A stretch of 25,935 nucleotides of DNA. Origin: JBKPCD01 sp046727175. GTDB lineage: Bacteria; Acidobacteriota; Vicinamibacteria; Vicinamibacterales; 2-12-FULL-66-21. Position numbers and translations under genes: made by a program. The first letter of the stretch is position 1, and the number at the start of each line of letters is the position of its first letter. A model generated the notes under the pieces. The model saw only the letters and a program-made list of their open reading frames with translations. It made no database searches and was not told where the DNA came from. The stretch is from NCBI GenBank assembly GCA_046727175.1, contig JBKPCD010000127.1, positions 1-25,935 of the forward strand, given 5' to 3'. This document shows, in pieces, positions 14,388 to 22,761 of the stretch.

Positions 14388-17273
14388 GTGACACAGCATA
14401 CTGAGCCCGCTCGACGCCTGGTCCGCAGCATGGCGCACCTTGCCGTGGTGACGGCCCTGTTGTGCCTTGCCGTCATGAACATCTCGACCCGAACTTGGTC
14501 GGAGATGGAAGACGGTGTCCTGTGGGCCACGCGCGGAAACGACGTGATCGCGAGCGCCGTTGCGCCAGGATCGGTCGCTGATCGGGCGGGCATCCGGCCG
14601 GACGATATCCTCCTCACCATCGATAATCAGCCGCTCGGCTCGGTGGACGAAATCATCGCGGCGCTCCATCGCGCCTCGCGCAACACGCCGATCACGTACG
14701 TCATCCTGCGCGAGCGAGAGCGCACAACGATTCCGATCCAGGTCGAGCCCGTTCCGTCGGGGTCGCGAACGCTGTACTACGCGCTGGCGGGCGTTGGGAT
14801 CTTCTCCCTCCTCGTTGGGACGGCCGTTCGGCTGCGCTCCCCGGAGAACCAGGCGACGCTGCACTTCTTCTGGCTGTGTACCGCGTTTTTCGGGAAGCTG
14901 GCGTTCTCGTTCAGCGGCCGGCTCGACTGGCTCGACTGGGTGTTCTACTGGGGAGATGTGACGGCGGGACTGCTGTTACCACCGCTGTTCCTCCATTTCG
15001 CGCTCGTGTTTCCCGAGCGGCCGGATAGCTGGGTTCGAAGCGACACCGGCCGCCGGATCCTTCCGCTGTTCTATCTGCCCGCCTTGTTGTTCGGCGGCGC
15101 GAACGTTGCCATGGTTCTCCGCGGGTCGAGCAATGGCGAGGTCCTCTCGAATGTTCTCACCGTCGTCGAGCGCGGAGAGATTGCATATCTTGCGCTGAGC
15201 CTGATCGGCGGTCTGCTGATCATGACGCGGGCGCTCGGGCGCGTCCGATCGGGAACGTCCCGCCGCCAGCTGCGATGGATTGTCTGGGGAACGGCGCTCG
15301 GAGCCGTGCCCTTCGCTCTGGGATACGGGCTGCCGTTCGCGTTGGGATTCACGCCAGGTCGATTCTTCGAGCTGACGGCGATTCTTCTTGGCGTCGTTCC
15401 GTTGGCGTTTGCCTCGGCGATCGTGCGTTACCGCCTGATGGACGTCGAGGTCATCATCAAGCGCGCGCTCGTGTACACGGCGGCGCTCGCGGCGATCCTC
15501 GCGATCTACGGCATCCTCCTGAGCTATGTGCCGAAGGTGTTCGGCATCGATCAGGAGCAGGCGAAGCCAATCATCGCCGTGCTCGCGACGATCGTCGTCG
15601 TGCTGCTGTCACGCCCGGTCACGAACGCGATTCAGACCGGCCTGGACCGCGTCTACTACCGCGATCGTTACGACTACCGGCGCGCGCTCGTCGCCTTCGC
15701 GCGCGACCTGAACAGCGATCTCGACCTTCTGCGATTGAGCGAGCGTCTCGTGCGTCGTGTGACCGAGACGCTCGTCGTCGATCGCATGGCGCTGATGCTC
15801 GCGCCCACGGCTGCAGGGCGAGAAGGGGATTTCGTGACCATCTCGCATGCCGGGTTCGGCGGCGAGCCGCCGATTCTTTCACGGACTTCGGATGTGGGGA
15901 CGCGCCTCATCTCCGGACACACGCTGAGGCTCGACGATCCGCTCGCCCAACGACGCACTGCAGCGCTCGAAGTCGATTTCTGGCGCGAAGCCGGGATCCA
16001 TTACTTCGTTCCGTGCGTCTCGAAAGAAGGGACCATCGCGGTGATGGCGCTCGGTCGCAAGACGAGCACGGAGCCGCTGAGCAGCGAGGACATGGCGCTG
16101 CTCGCCGCGGTCGCGGCGCAGGCAGCCACGGCGCTGGAGAACGGCCGGCTGTATCGACAGCTTCGAGTCAAAGCGGACGAGCTCGAGCGGATGCGGGAGT
16201 TCAGCGAGAACATCCTCGAGTCGCTGAACGACGGGCTGGTCGTCCTGAACCGCGACGATCGGGTGGTACGCTGGAACCGCCGGCTCGAGGAGCTGTACGG
16301 TATCCGCCACGAAGACGCTGTCGAACATCGATTCGACGAAATCTTCGATGCGAGCTTCTTCGACATGCTCCGATCGGCGCGCCGCGACTCGCCGGACGGC
16401 GCGGCGATTTACCGCGTACCGCTGACCACGCGGCACGAGCAGCCGCGACGCCTGCTCGTGAACGTCGCCACGACGCCGCTGCGCGATTCCGACGGTGCGA
16501 TTGCCGGCACCATCGTCATCATCGAGGACATCTCGGCACGGGTGCAGCTCGAAGAGCAACTGCAGATCTCGGAGAAGATGGCGTCCATTGGATTGCTGGC
16601 CGCCGGTGTCGCACACGAGGTGAACACGCCGCTCACCGGCATCTCGAGCTTCGTTCAGATGCTGATGCAGGCGGCCGAGCCCGACGATCCCAAGACTCGC
16701 GTCCTCGAGAAGATCGAGCGGCAGACCTTCCGGGCGGCGAAGATCGTCAACGGTCTGTTGAACCTCGCGCGTCCGGCGCAGGTCGACAGCGGGCCGATCG
16801 ATGTCAACGTGGTCATCAACGACGTGCTGTCGCTGCTGGAGCATCAGTTCCGCACCGGGCGGATCCAGGTCCGCAAGGAGCTCGCACCGTCGGTGCCGTT
16901 CGTACAGGGGATCGAATACAAGCTGCAGCAGGTGTTCCTCAATCTGTTCCTCAACGCGCGTGACGCGATGCCGAAAGGCGGCTGGCTCACAATCGTCACG
17001 CGCACCGTGGGCGACAAGACCGTCGTCGACGTGGCGGATACGGGATCCGGCATTCCCACTGATCACCTTTCACGCATTTACGATCCGTTCTTCACGACGA
17101 AGGATATTGGCAAGGGCACGGGACTCGGGCTGTCGATCACGTATGGGATCGTCCGGGAGCATGGCGGTACGATCGCGTGCGAGAGCGCGCCAGGACAGGG
17201 AACGCGCTTCACGTTGACCCTTCCAACGACTCCGGCACGCGCAGCAGCGGGCGCGGCGAGCGAACGAGCGTAG
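14388..17273 (+). CDS. Membrane histidine kinase with PDZ, multi-TM, GAF and PAS domains
   Basis: A 961-residue sensor. One membrane helix (about 15-32) is followed by a PDZ domain (about 50-118; APGSVADRAGIRPDDILLTI). About eight or nine more helices lie between 127 and 400. Then come a GAF-like domain (about 430-600), a coiled linker, a PAS domain (about 605-720), HisKA with phospho-acceptor H743 (VAHEVNTPLTGI), and an ATPase domain with N box (NLFLNARDAM), G1 (DTGSGIP), F (FTTK) and G2 (GTGLGLSITYG). It should autophosphorylate and pass phosphate to the regulator 88 bases downstream. The PDZ is probably extracytoplasmic and could bind exposed protein C-termini, as in proteolysis-linked stress sensing; this is inference. 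The start is GTG 14388; ATG 14430 is an alternative. The last residues and the TAG stop come from the GC-rich repeat. Confidence 0.92.
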   Translation: MTQHTEPARRLVRSMAHLAVVTALLCLAVMNISTRTWSEMEDGVLWATRGNDVIASAVAPGSVADRAGIRPDDILLTIDNQPLGSVDEIIAALHRASRNTPITYVILRERERTTIPIQVEPVPSGSRTLYYALAGVGIFSLLVGTAVRLRSPENQATLHFFWLCTAFFGKLAFSFSGRLDWLDWVFYWGDVTAGLLLPPLFLHFALVFPERPDSWVRSDTGRRILPLFYLPALLFGGANVAMVLRGSSNGEVLSNVLTVVERGEIAYLALSLIGGLLIMTRALGRVRSGTSRRQLRWIVWGTALGAVPFALGYGLPFALGFTPGRFFELTAILLGVVPLAFASAIVRYRLMDVEVIIKRALVYTAALAAILAIYGILLSYVPKVFGIDQEQAKPIIAVLATIVVVLLSRPVTNAIQTGLDRVYYRDRYDYRRALVAFARDLNSDLDLLRLSERLVRRVTETLVVDRMALMLAPTAAGREGDFVTISHAGFGGEPPILSRTSDVGTRLISGHTLRLDDPLAQRRTAALEVDFWREAGIHYFVPCVSKEGTIAVMALGRKTSTEPLSSEDMALLAAVAAQAATALENGRLYRQLRVKADELERMREFSENILESLNDGLVVLNRDDRVVRWNRRLEELYGIRHEDAVEHRFDEIFDASFFDMLRSARRDSPDGAAIYRVPLTTRHEQPRRLLVNVATTPLRDSDGAIAGTIVIIEDISARVQLEEQLQISEKMASIGLLAAGVAHEVNTPLTGISSFVQMLMQAAEPDDPKTRVLEKIERQTFRAAKIVNGLLNLARPAQVDSGPIDVNVVINDVLSLLEHQFRTGRIQVRKELAPSVPFVQGIEYKLQQVFLNLFLNARDAMPKGGWLTIVTRTVGDKTVVDVADTGSGIPTDHLSRIYDPFFTTKDIGKGTGLGLSITYGIVREHGGTIACESAPGQGTRFTLTLPTTPARAAAGAASERA

Positions 17274-17356
17274 CGAGAGAGCCACCGGAGCGGAGCGGGG
17301 CGATGGGGCCCCGCGAGCGACGGTGTAAGGGGGTCCGGGGGACGAAGTCCCGCGGA
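17256..17356 (+). repeat. GC-rich dispersed element, copy 3, bridging kinase and regulator
   Basis: Contains the kinase stop codon (TAG 17271-17273, inside GAGCGTAGCGAG), the GCGGGGC/GCCCCGC hairpin and the GGGAC-GAA-GTCCC hairpin. It ends in GGAG (17353-17356), which serves as ribosome site for ATG 17362. The intergenic space between the two partner genes is therefore almost entirely this element. Confidence 0.88.
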
Positions 17357-17361
17357 GAATA

Positions 17362-18840
17362 ATGACTCGTAAGGGCACCATTCTGGTCATCGACGACGAG
17401 GAGATCATGCGCGAGATCCTCGACGCCCTCCTGAGCCGCGAAGGCTACGACGTCCGCCTCGCCGAGAACGCGTCGCAGGGACTCGAGCTGGCGCGATCGA
17501 TCCCGTTCGACGCCGCCATCGTCGACATGATGATGCCGGGCATGGACGGCATCTCCGCGCTCGATGAGCTGAAGAAGATAGACGACGACCTGCCGGTGCT
17601 GATGATTACGGCGTTCGCGTCGGTCGAGAACGCGATCGCGGCGATGAAGCGCGGCGCGTTCGACTACATCACCAAGCCGTTCAAGAACGACGAAGTGCTG
17701 GTCGTCCTCCGGAACGCCCTCGCGCAGCGCCGCCTCGTTGCGGAGAACCGCGCACTGCGGCAGAATCTTCAGGCGCACGCCAACCGGTTCGGCGAGATCA
17801 TCGGACGCAGCTCGCGGATGCGGCAGGTCTTCGAGCTGATCATCCAGGCGGCACCGAGTCGCACGACGATCCTCATCAACGGCGAGAGCGGTACCGGCAA
17901 GGAGCTTGTCGCGCGTGCGCTGCACCAGAACTCCACGCGCGCCGATCGCGCGTTCATCACGGTCAATTCCGGCAATCTCCCGCCCGACCTGCTCGAGTCG
18001 AACCTCTTCGGCCACGTCAAGGGCGCATTCACCGGCGCGGTGTACCCGAAGAAAGGTCTCTTCGAGCTGGCCGACAAGGGCACGATTTTCTTCGACGAGA
18101 TCGGGAACATCCCGGTGGAGACCCAGGCGAAGCTGCTGCGCGTCATCCAGGAGCGCGAGTTCATGCGCCTTGGCGGCGTCGAGACGATCAAGGTCGACGT
18201 CCGCATCATTGCCGCGACGAACGTGGATCTCCGACGCATGATGGAGGACGGCCGGTTCCGCGAGGATCTCTACTATCGTCTGCACGTGATCACGGTGCAG
18301 CTCCCGCCGCTGCGCGAACGACGGGACGACATCCCGCTGCTCGTTCAGCATTTCCTGGAGAAGTACAGCGCGGAGAACCAGAAGACGCACCTCGAGCTCA
18401 CACCAGAGGCGCTCGACCTCCTCCTCGAGTACGACTGGCCGGGCAACGTCCGCGAGCTCGAAAACGTGATCGAACGCGCCGTCGTTCTATCGTCAGGTCA
18501 GCGGATCGACATCGATCTCGTGCCCGATCACGTCCGCAGCAGCAAGCGATTCCAGATGCCGCAGTTCGTCGTTCCGCCGGAAGGGATCTCGTATCGGGAT
18601 GCCGAGAGCGCGTTCCAGCGAGGGTTGATCGAGTCGGCGCTCGAGCAGGCCGGGGGCGTCCAGAAACGCGCCGCGGAATTGCTGCACATCAAGCCGACGA
18701 CGCTCAACGAGATGATCAAGCGGCACGACATTCGCCCTCGCCGCAAACGCGGAACTTCGTCGACCTCGCGACCTGAAACGATGGAAGCCGAGGAAATAAC
18801 CGACGAGGGAGAGGAAGTGGCGTCAGTGGACACAGATTGA
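17362..18840 (+). CDS. Sigma-54-dependent response regulator, NtrC family
   Basis: A 492-residue transcription activator. The receiver domain (about 7-120) has D55 as phospho-acceptor in VDMMMPG, with the conserved TAF and KPF residues. The AAA+ domain (about 145-385) has Walker A GESGTGKE (174-181), the sigma-54 contact loop GAFTGA (221-226), Walker B TIFFDEIG and the arginine-finger region FREDLYYRL. A Fis-type helix-turn-helix (about 430-456; VQKRAAELLHIKPTTLNEMI) binds DNA. An acidic tail of about 35 residues (EAEEITDEGEEVASVDTD) follows a basic KR-rich stretch and is longer than usual. It is the partner of the kinase just upstream. GGAG five bases before ATG sets the start. Targets are unknown; no clear -24/-12 promoter was found in the window. 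Confidence 0.95.
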   Translation: MTRKGTILVIDDEEIMREILDALLSREGYDVRLAENASQGLELARSIPFDAAIVDMMMPGMDGISALDELKKIDDDLPVLMITAFASVENAIAAMKRGAFDYITKPFKNDEVLVVLRNALAQRRLVAENRALRQNLQAHANRFGEIIGRSSRMRQVFELIIQAAPSRTTILINGESGTGKELVARALHQNSTRADRAFITVNSGNLPPDLLESNLFGHVKGAFTGAVYPKKGLFELADKGTIFFDEIGNIPVETQAKLLRVIQEREFMRLGGVETIKVDVRIIAATNVDLRRMMEDGRFREDLYYRLHVITVQLPPLRERRDDIPLLVQHFLEKYSAENQKTHLELTPEALDLLLEYDWPGNVRELENVIERAVVLSSGQRIDIDLVPDHVRSSKRFQMPQFVVPPEGISYRDAESAFQRGLIESALEQAGGVQKRAAELLHIKPTTLNEMIKRHDIRPRRKRGTSSTSRPETMEAEEITDEGEEVASVDTD

Positions 18841-18845
18841 CGCAG

Positions 18846-18953
18846 TCGGTAGCTCGGCGGGTTCGGTCGCTCGGTCGCTCGCCGGTTCTGGCCCCGAGTG
18901 GCGAACGAGCCGGACAATCGAGCCACCGAGGCACCGAACTACCGAACCACTGG
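18846..18953. repeat. Octad array with inverted arms at a convergent junction
   Basis: Left arm 18846-18885 has 8-base units like TCGGTAGC and TCGGTCGC. Right arm 18919-18953 has the complementary type (CGAGCCAC, CGAGGCAC, CGAACTAC). It fills the gap between the response-regulator stop (18840) and the stop of the convergent glycosyltransferase (18963). It belongs to the same family as 5462-5594 and is a likely hairpin terminator for both sides. Confidence 0.8.
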
Positions 18954-18962
18954 CAGCGGAAG

Positions 18963-20294
18963 TCATCGCCGCGCGGTTTGCCTCAGCGTCGCGAACATTC
19001 GTTCGTACTTCCCAAGAATCACGTCCCAACGATAATTGCTTCGAACGTACTCACGGCCACGCCGCCCCATCGCGGCCCGGAGCCGCTGATCCGCAATCAA
19101 CAGCTTGAGGCATTCGGTGAACTCGTCGCGGTCGGCGTAATACAGGCCGGCGTTGCTCTTGTGGCAGTGATCGACGAGCACTTCGCTGCGTGCGTTCGCC
19201 AGCACCGGCGTGCCGACGGCAAGCGACTCGAGCGCGAGGAGCGACAGGCTCTCGTAGGGTGAGGGAACGACCACGACCGTGGCAGCCTCGAGCGCTTGAA
19301 GACGCTCCTGATCCGAGAGGCGTCCGGCAAACCGGATAAAGGGCTCCTCGGGCAGGGGCATCAGCTTCACGCCCATCAAAACGAGCGACGCATCACCGCC
19401 TTCCTGCACGTAGGTGCTGAAGTACTCGATCAGCTCTTCGCAGCCCTTGCCGGGATCGATGCGTCCGCCGTACAGCACGAACGGGCCATGAAGGCGATGG
19501 CGGCGTCTGAACACGGTCCCCCGAAACGCGAGGTGCGGCCGGAACGCCGGTGACGCTTCGTCGGGTGCCGCCTCGTCATCACCGGACTCACCGGAGTCGG
19601 CGTCGTCGCGTTCGCCAACGTCCTCCTCACCGGCCTGCTGATCCGTCCGCTGCAGAAAACGATCGCGGGGATAGGGTTGCGCCTGCGGGAGCTCGACACC
19701 GCACCCGATTGTCGCTTCCTCGATCGCGCGGATCGAGAAATGCGTTGTCAGGAAACGCCGCTCGACCTCCGTGTTGTAGGCGAGACCGGCGGGCAGGCTG
19801 AAGAGCTCCTTGTACATCTCCAGGCGAATCGCCGGCTCATCGTGCGCGGTGGGAACGAGGATGCTCTTGTGCGGCGCGAGCTTCACGCCGAGCACCGTCG
19901 GCGCGTACAAATACGTGAAGAAGATGAGGACATCGTACTGCTGCTGGTTGCGCTCGATGTACTCGAGCAGCGCGGGGCACCACGGACCCTGCTGCCGGAG
20001 CCATTCGAGCTCGTCCTCCCGCGTGTGTGCGCTCGTGAAGATCCACTCGGAGTAGCGGTTGAAGGCGTGAATGTCGCGCTCGCGCGCGTTGGCGAAGCGG
20101 CGAACCGTGACGCCGCGAACGCGATCGGATCCTTCGGGATATTCGTTTTTCCAGGAGATGTAGTCAGCCGCGCAGGTGGTCAGCACTTCGACGTGATGAC
20201 GTGGCGCGAGCCGTTCGGCGATCAGGCGGCAGTGATATTCGGATCCGCCGAGGATCTCCGCGCCATAGCGCTGAACGACGAAGCCAATCTTCAT
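18963..20294 (-). CDS. GT4-type glycosyltransferase (type 1) with acidic linker
   Basis: A 443-residue GT-B fold enzyme that probably transfers a sugar from an NDP-sugar in the cytoplasm. The N-terminal lobe opens KIGFVVQRYGAEILGGSEYH and carries LTTCAADYISWKN. The C-terminal lobe has LYGGRIDPGKGCEELI (about 273) and the E-x7-E motif ESLSLLALE (about 345-353). Between the lobes is an insertion rich in Asp, Glu, Ser and Gly (about 218-255; DDADSGESGDDEAAPDEA) that its paralogue at 22758-24086 lacks. It is the last gene of the five-gene operon. Its ATG overlaps the upstream stop in ATGA. Acceptor and sugar are unknown. Confidence 0.88.
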   Translation of the reverse strand: MKIGFVVQRYGAEILGGSEYHCRLIAERLAPRHHVEVLTTCAADYISWKNEYPEGSDRVRGVTVRRFANARERDIHAFNRYSEWIFTSAHTREDELEWLRQQGPWCPALLEYIERNQQQYDVLIFFTYLYAPTVLGVKLAPHKSILVPTAHDEPAIRLEMYKELFSLPAGLAYNTEVERRFLTTHFSIRAIEEATIGCGVELPQAQPYPRDRFLQRTDQQAGEEDVGERDDADSGESGDDEAAPDEASPAFRPHLAFRGTVFRRRHRLHGPFVLYGGRIDPGKGCEELIEYFSTYVQEGGDASLVLMGVKLMPLPEEPFIRFAGRLSDQERLQALEAATVVVVPSPYESLSLLALESLAVGTPVLANARSEVLVDHCHKSNAGLYYADRDEFTECLKLLIADQRLRAAMGRRGREYVRSNYRWDVILGKYERMFATLRQTARR

Positions 20295-21364
20295 GAGGGG
20301 ATACCGACCTGATCCAACGCGCGCCGGAGCCGTGTCTCGATGCGCTCGAGCGCAAAATCCTTCAGGCGCGCTCGTTGTCCTTCGAGTACGTGTTCGCGCG
20401 TCGCCCGATCGTACACGAGCAATCCCAGCATTTCCGCCGCGAGCTCCAGATCCTTGGGCGCGAACAGCACGCCGGCGCCTCCAAGCGTCTCGGGAACCGC
20501 TCCAGCAGCGTACGCGAGCACGGGCACATCAGCAGCCATGGCCTCGACGAGCGGAACGCAGAAGCCCTCGTGCTCGCTGAGCGAGACATACACGTCGGCC
20601 CATCTGTAGAACGCGGCGAGATCCTCGTCGGGAACCGGGCCCGTGAACCAGAAGCGCTCGGGCAGCATTCGATACTCGGTCACCAGCGCCTGCACCTGTT
20701 CGAAGTATCGCGGAATCCCGTCGTACCGGCCGACGAAGAGGAACCGGTAATAGCTGTCGACGTACCGCTTGTAGACCTCCGCGAGCCGGATGTGATCCTC
20801 GATGCGCTTGTTCGGAGCGAGTCGACCGACGAACAGGATGTTGATGAGACCATCGGACAGAATCTTCTCGAGCGCCGGCCGGCGCGGCGCGCTCGTGATC
20901 CGATCAGTGTTCACGGCAATCGGGAGAACGCCGGTCGGATCGAAGCCCAGATCTTCGAGCTCCTGTCGGTTGAAGTCTGAATCCCCGAGCGCCAGATCCA
21001 CGTGTCCAACGAGCGAGCGGAGTTCCTGCCTGGCGATGGCAGCAAGCCGGAAGAGTTGCGGATCATACGGCGCGAAGAACCGAGCTGGCGTGACATTGTG
21101 GTACTGCAGCACACGCCCGCGTCGAAGGGAGGCAAACTCCGCGGTCATCCGCGACGGCAGCGCGAAGTGGAAGATCGTCACATCGCCTCGGCGTGACTGA
21201 GGATCCTCGAAGGGGAGGACGTCACCGCGCAGCTCCTCTTCGATGGTCAGCGCGTACAGTTCGGAGACGTGACCCGCCGTGCGAAGGATATGACGGACGA
21301 CGCGCGCGCTGTCCCCAATGGCATCGCCCCGATGGGCCGCGGGGACCCACTGGTTGATGATCAT
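20291..21364 (-). CDS. GT4-type glycosyltransferase (type 2)
   Basis: A 357-residue GT-B fold enzyme. The N-terminal lobe starts MIINQWVPAAHRGDAIGDSA and includes LQYHNVTPARFF and ALGDSDFNRQELEDLGF, shared in form with the next gene upstream. The C-terminal lobe has NILFVGRLAPNKRIEDHI (about 172) and the E-x7-E motif EGFCVPLVE (about 264-272), followed by PVLAYAAGAVPETLGGAGV. It lacks the long C-terminal extension of its paralogue. Both ends overlap neighbouring genes by four bases (ATGA), so translation is coupled. The likely role is one step of a surface glycan or glycoprotein pathway, inferred from context. Confidence 0.9.
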   Translation of the reverse strand: MIINQWVPAAHRGDAIGDSARVVRHILRTAGHVSELYALTIEEELRGDVLPFEDPQSRRGDVTIFHFALPSRMTAEFASLRRGRVLQYHNVTPARFFAPYDPQLFRLAAIARQELRSLVGHVDLALGDSDFNRQELEDLGFDPTGVLPIAVNTDRITSAPRRPALEKILSDGLINILFVGRLAPNKRIEDHIRLAEVYKRYVDSYYRFLFVGRYDGIPRYFEQVQALVTEYRMLPERFWFTGPVPDEDLAAFYRWADVYVSLSEHEGFCVPLVEAMAADVPVLAYAAGAVPETLGGAGVLFAPKDLELAAEMLGLLVYDRATREHVLEGQRARLKDFALERIETRLRRALDQVGIPS

Positions 21365-22761
21365 GAGTGGGGGCCGGCGGTCGGGGCGGGGCGCCCGGGG
21401 ACCGGATCCCGGGGCCCACGGCCCGGGGGCCGGATATCGGCACGCGTTGGTTCTCGAGCCTCAATCGGAGGGGATCCATTTGTTGCGACTGCTGCTCGGC
21501 TCTTGGCCCTTGGGTCGTCAGCCCCGGCCCCCGGTCCCCAGTCCCCGGCCGCTGGCACAGGCGCCAGCGCTTTGAACAACGCCGGCCTGAACTGGCGCAG
21601 TTCCTCCAGCCGCTCGAACTGCTCGAACTGCACCCAAAAATCCCACGTAACTTCCGGCGCCGGGTGCGGCGGGCCCTGGAGAATCGCTTGCACGTGGCGC
21701 AGCAGCGTGGCGTCGAAGTCTTTCCGCATCAGGCGATCGAGCGCGGCATCCTGCGAGGCGACAACGGCCTCCTCGATCCCAGCATCGTCGAGGATGCCAA
21801 CCATCAGGCGCGCGATCTCAACGGGATCCGTCGTTTCGTACAACACGCCGCCGCCATCCATTGTCGCGGGGACGGCCGTGGAGGCGAATGCCAGTACCGG
21901 AATCCGTTTGTAGAACGCTTCCACGATCGGCACACAGAAGCCCTCGTGCTCGCTCGCGCAGAGAAACAGATCGGCGACGTCGTAGAACGCGGTGAGCTCT
22001 TCGTTCGAGACGTGACCCATGAAGTGCACGTCAGGTGTCCCGAGCCGCGCGACCAGCCCATGGAGCATCGCGAGATATCGCTCGAAGCCGCTGTACGAGC
22101 CCACGAGCAGCAGCCGGGATCGTGGATTGTGGCTGGTGCGATACACGTGGAACGCCCCAATCACGTTCTCGAATCTCTTGTTGGGAATCACGCGTCCGAC
22201 GAACAGCACGTTCGTCCACTCGTCGTCGAATGCCGCGGCAGTCCGCGTATCGGGCGAGACGTCGAGGTGCGAGAAGTCCGGCACAACCGGCAGAACGCCA
22301 GTGTTTCGGAAGCCAAGCGCGCCGAGCTCCTGTCGGTTGTACTCGGAGTCGCCGAGCGCCGCGTCAGCACGATCGACGTACGCGGTCAGTTCGCGCCGTC
22401 CGCGGAAGCAGAGCTTCACGAGATCCTTGTGAACGCCGATGAAGTAGTGAGGCGGTGTGATGTTGTGGTAGACAAGCGCCATCCGTCCCGGAAGCGCATA
22501 GGCGGTGCGCGACGCGCGTGACCCGATCGAGAAGTGATGAATCAGCACGTCCTCGGGCTGGATCTCGTCAATCATCTCGCGGTAGTCGAGCGTGAGTGAC
22601 TCGAGGCGAGGGTCCGCGGTCTCGGCGAAGATCTGGGAGTCGAATCCGGCGCTCCGCAAGACGCGCTGGATGCCCATGACCTCGTGGCCGATGGCATCTC
22701 CGTAGCCGAGCGTAGCGAGAACTTGATGGACGCGCGGCCGTCTGACGCCCGGTCCGCTCAT
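21361..22761 (-). CDS. GT4-type glycosyltransferase (type 2) with repeat-derived C-terminus
   Basis: A 466-residue paralogue of the gene at 20291-21364. It has VHQVLATLGYGDAIGHEVMG at the start, LVYHNITPPHYF, ALGDSEYNRQELGALGF, VLFVGRVIPNKRFENVI (about 183) and E-x7-E in EGFCVPIVE (about 268-276). The catalytic fold ends near residue 365. A charged helix follows (WVQFEQFERLEELRQF). The last 65 or so residues are Pro/Gly/Arg/Ala-rich low complexity translated from heptad arrays at 21369-21553. The stop overlaps the next ATG in ATGA, so the repeats have grown inside the gene without breaking the coupling. Confidence 0.88.
   Translation of the reverse strand: MSGPGVRRPRVHQVLATLGYGDAIGHEVMGIQRVLRSAGFDSQIFAETADPRLESLTLDYREMIDEIQPEDVLIHHFSIGSRASRTAYALPGRMALVYHNITPPHYFIGVHKDLVKLCFRGRRELTAYVDRADAALGDSEYNRQELGALGFRNTGVLPVVPDFSHLDVSPDTRTAAAFDDEWTNVLFVGRVIPNKRFENVIGAFHVYRTSHNPRSRLLLVGSYSGFERYLAMLHGLVARLGTPDVHFMGHVSNEELTAFYDVADLFLCASEHEGFCVPIVEAFYKRIPVLAFASTAVPATMDGGGVLYETTDPVEIARLMVGILDDAGIEEAVVASQDAALDRLMRKDFDATLLRHVQAILQGPPHPAPEVTWDFWVQFEQFERLEELRQFRPALFKALAPVPAAGDWGPGAGADDPRAKSRAAVATNGSPPIEAREPTRADIRPPGRGPRDPVPGRPAPTAGPHS
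21369..21553. repeat. GC heptad arrays (GGGGACC / GGTCCCC) inside a glycosyltransferase 3' end
   Basis: Ten consecutive 7-base units occupy 21369-21438 in strict register, nearly all starting GG (for example GGGGACC, GGATCCC, GGGGCCC). After about 80 non-repeat bases, five units of the complementary type occupy 21519-21553 (GGCCCCC, GGTCCCC, AGTCCCC). The two arms can pair. The array is read in frame and forms the low-complexity tail of the glycosyltransferase. Confidence 0.87.

Noticed and set aside
14203..14391. 62-codon frame whose stop overlaps the kinase GTG
   Set aside because: Starts at TTG without a ribosome site and is largely a translation of the heptad array and hairpins; composition is Arg/Pro-rich without family features.
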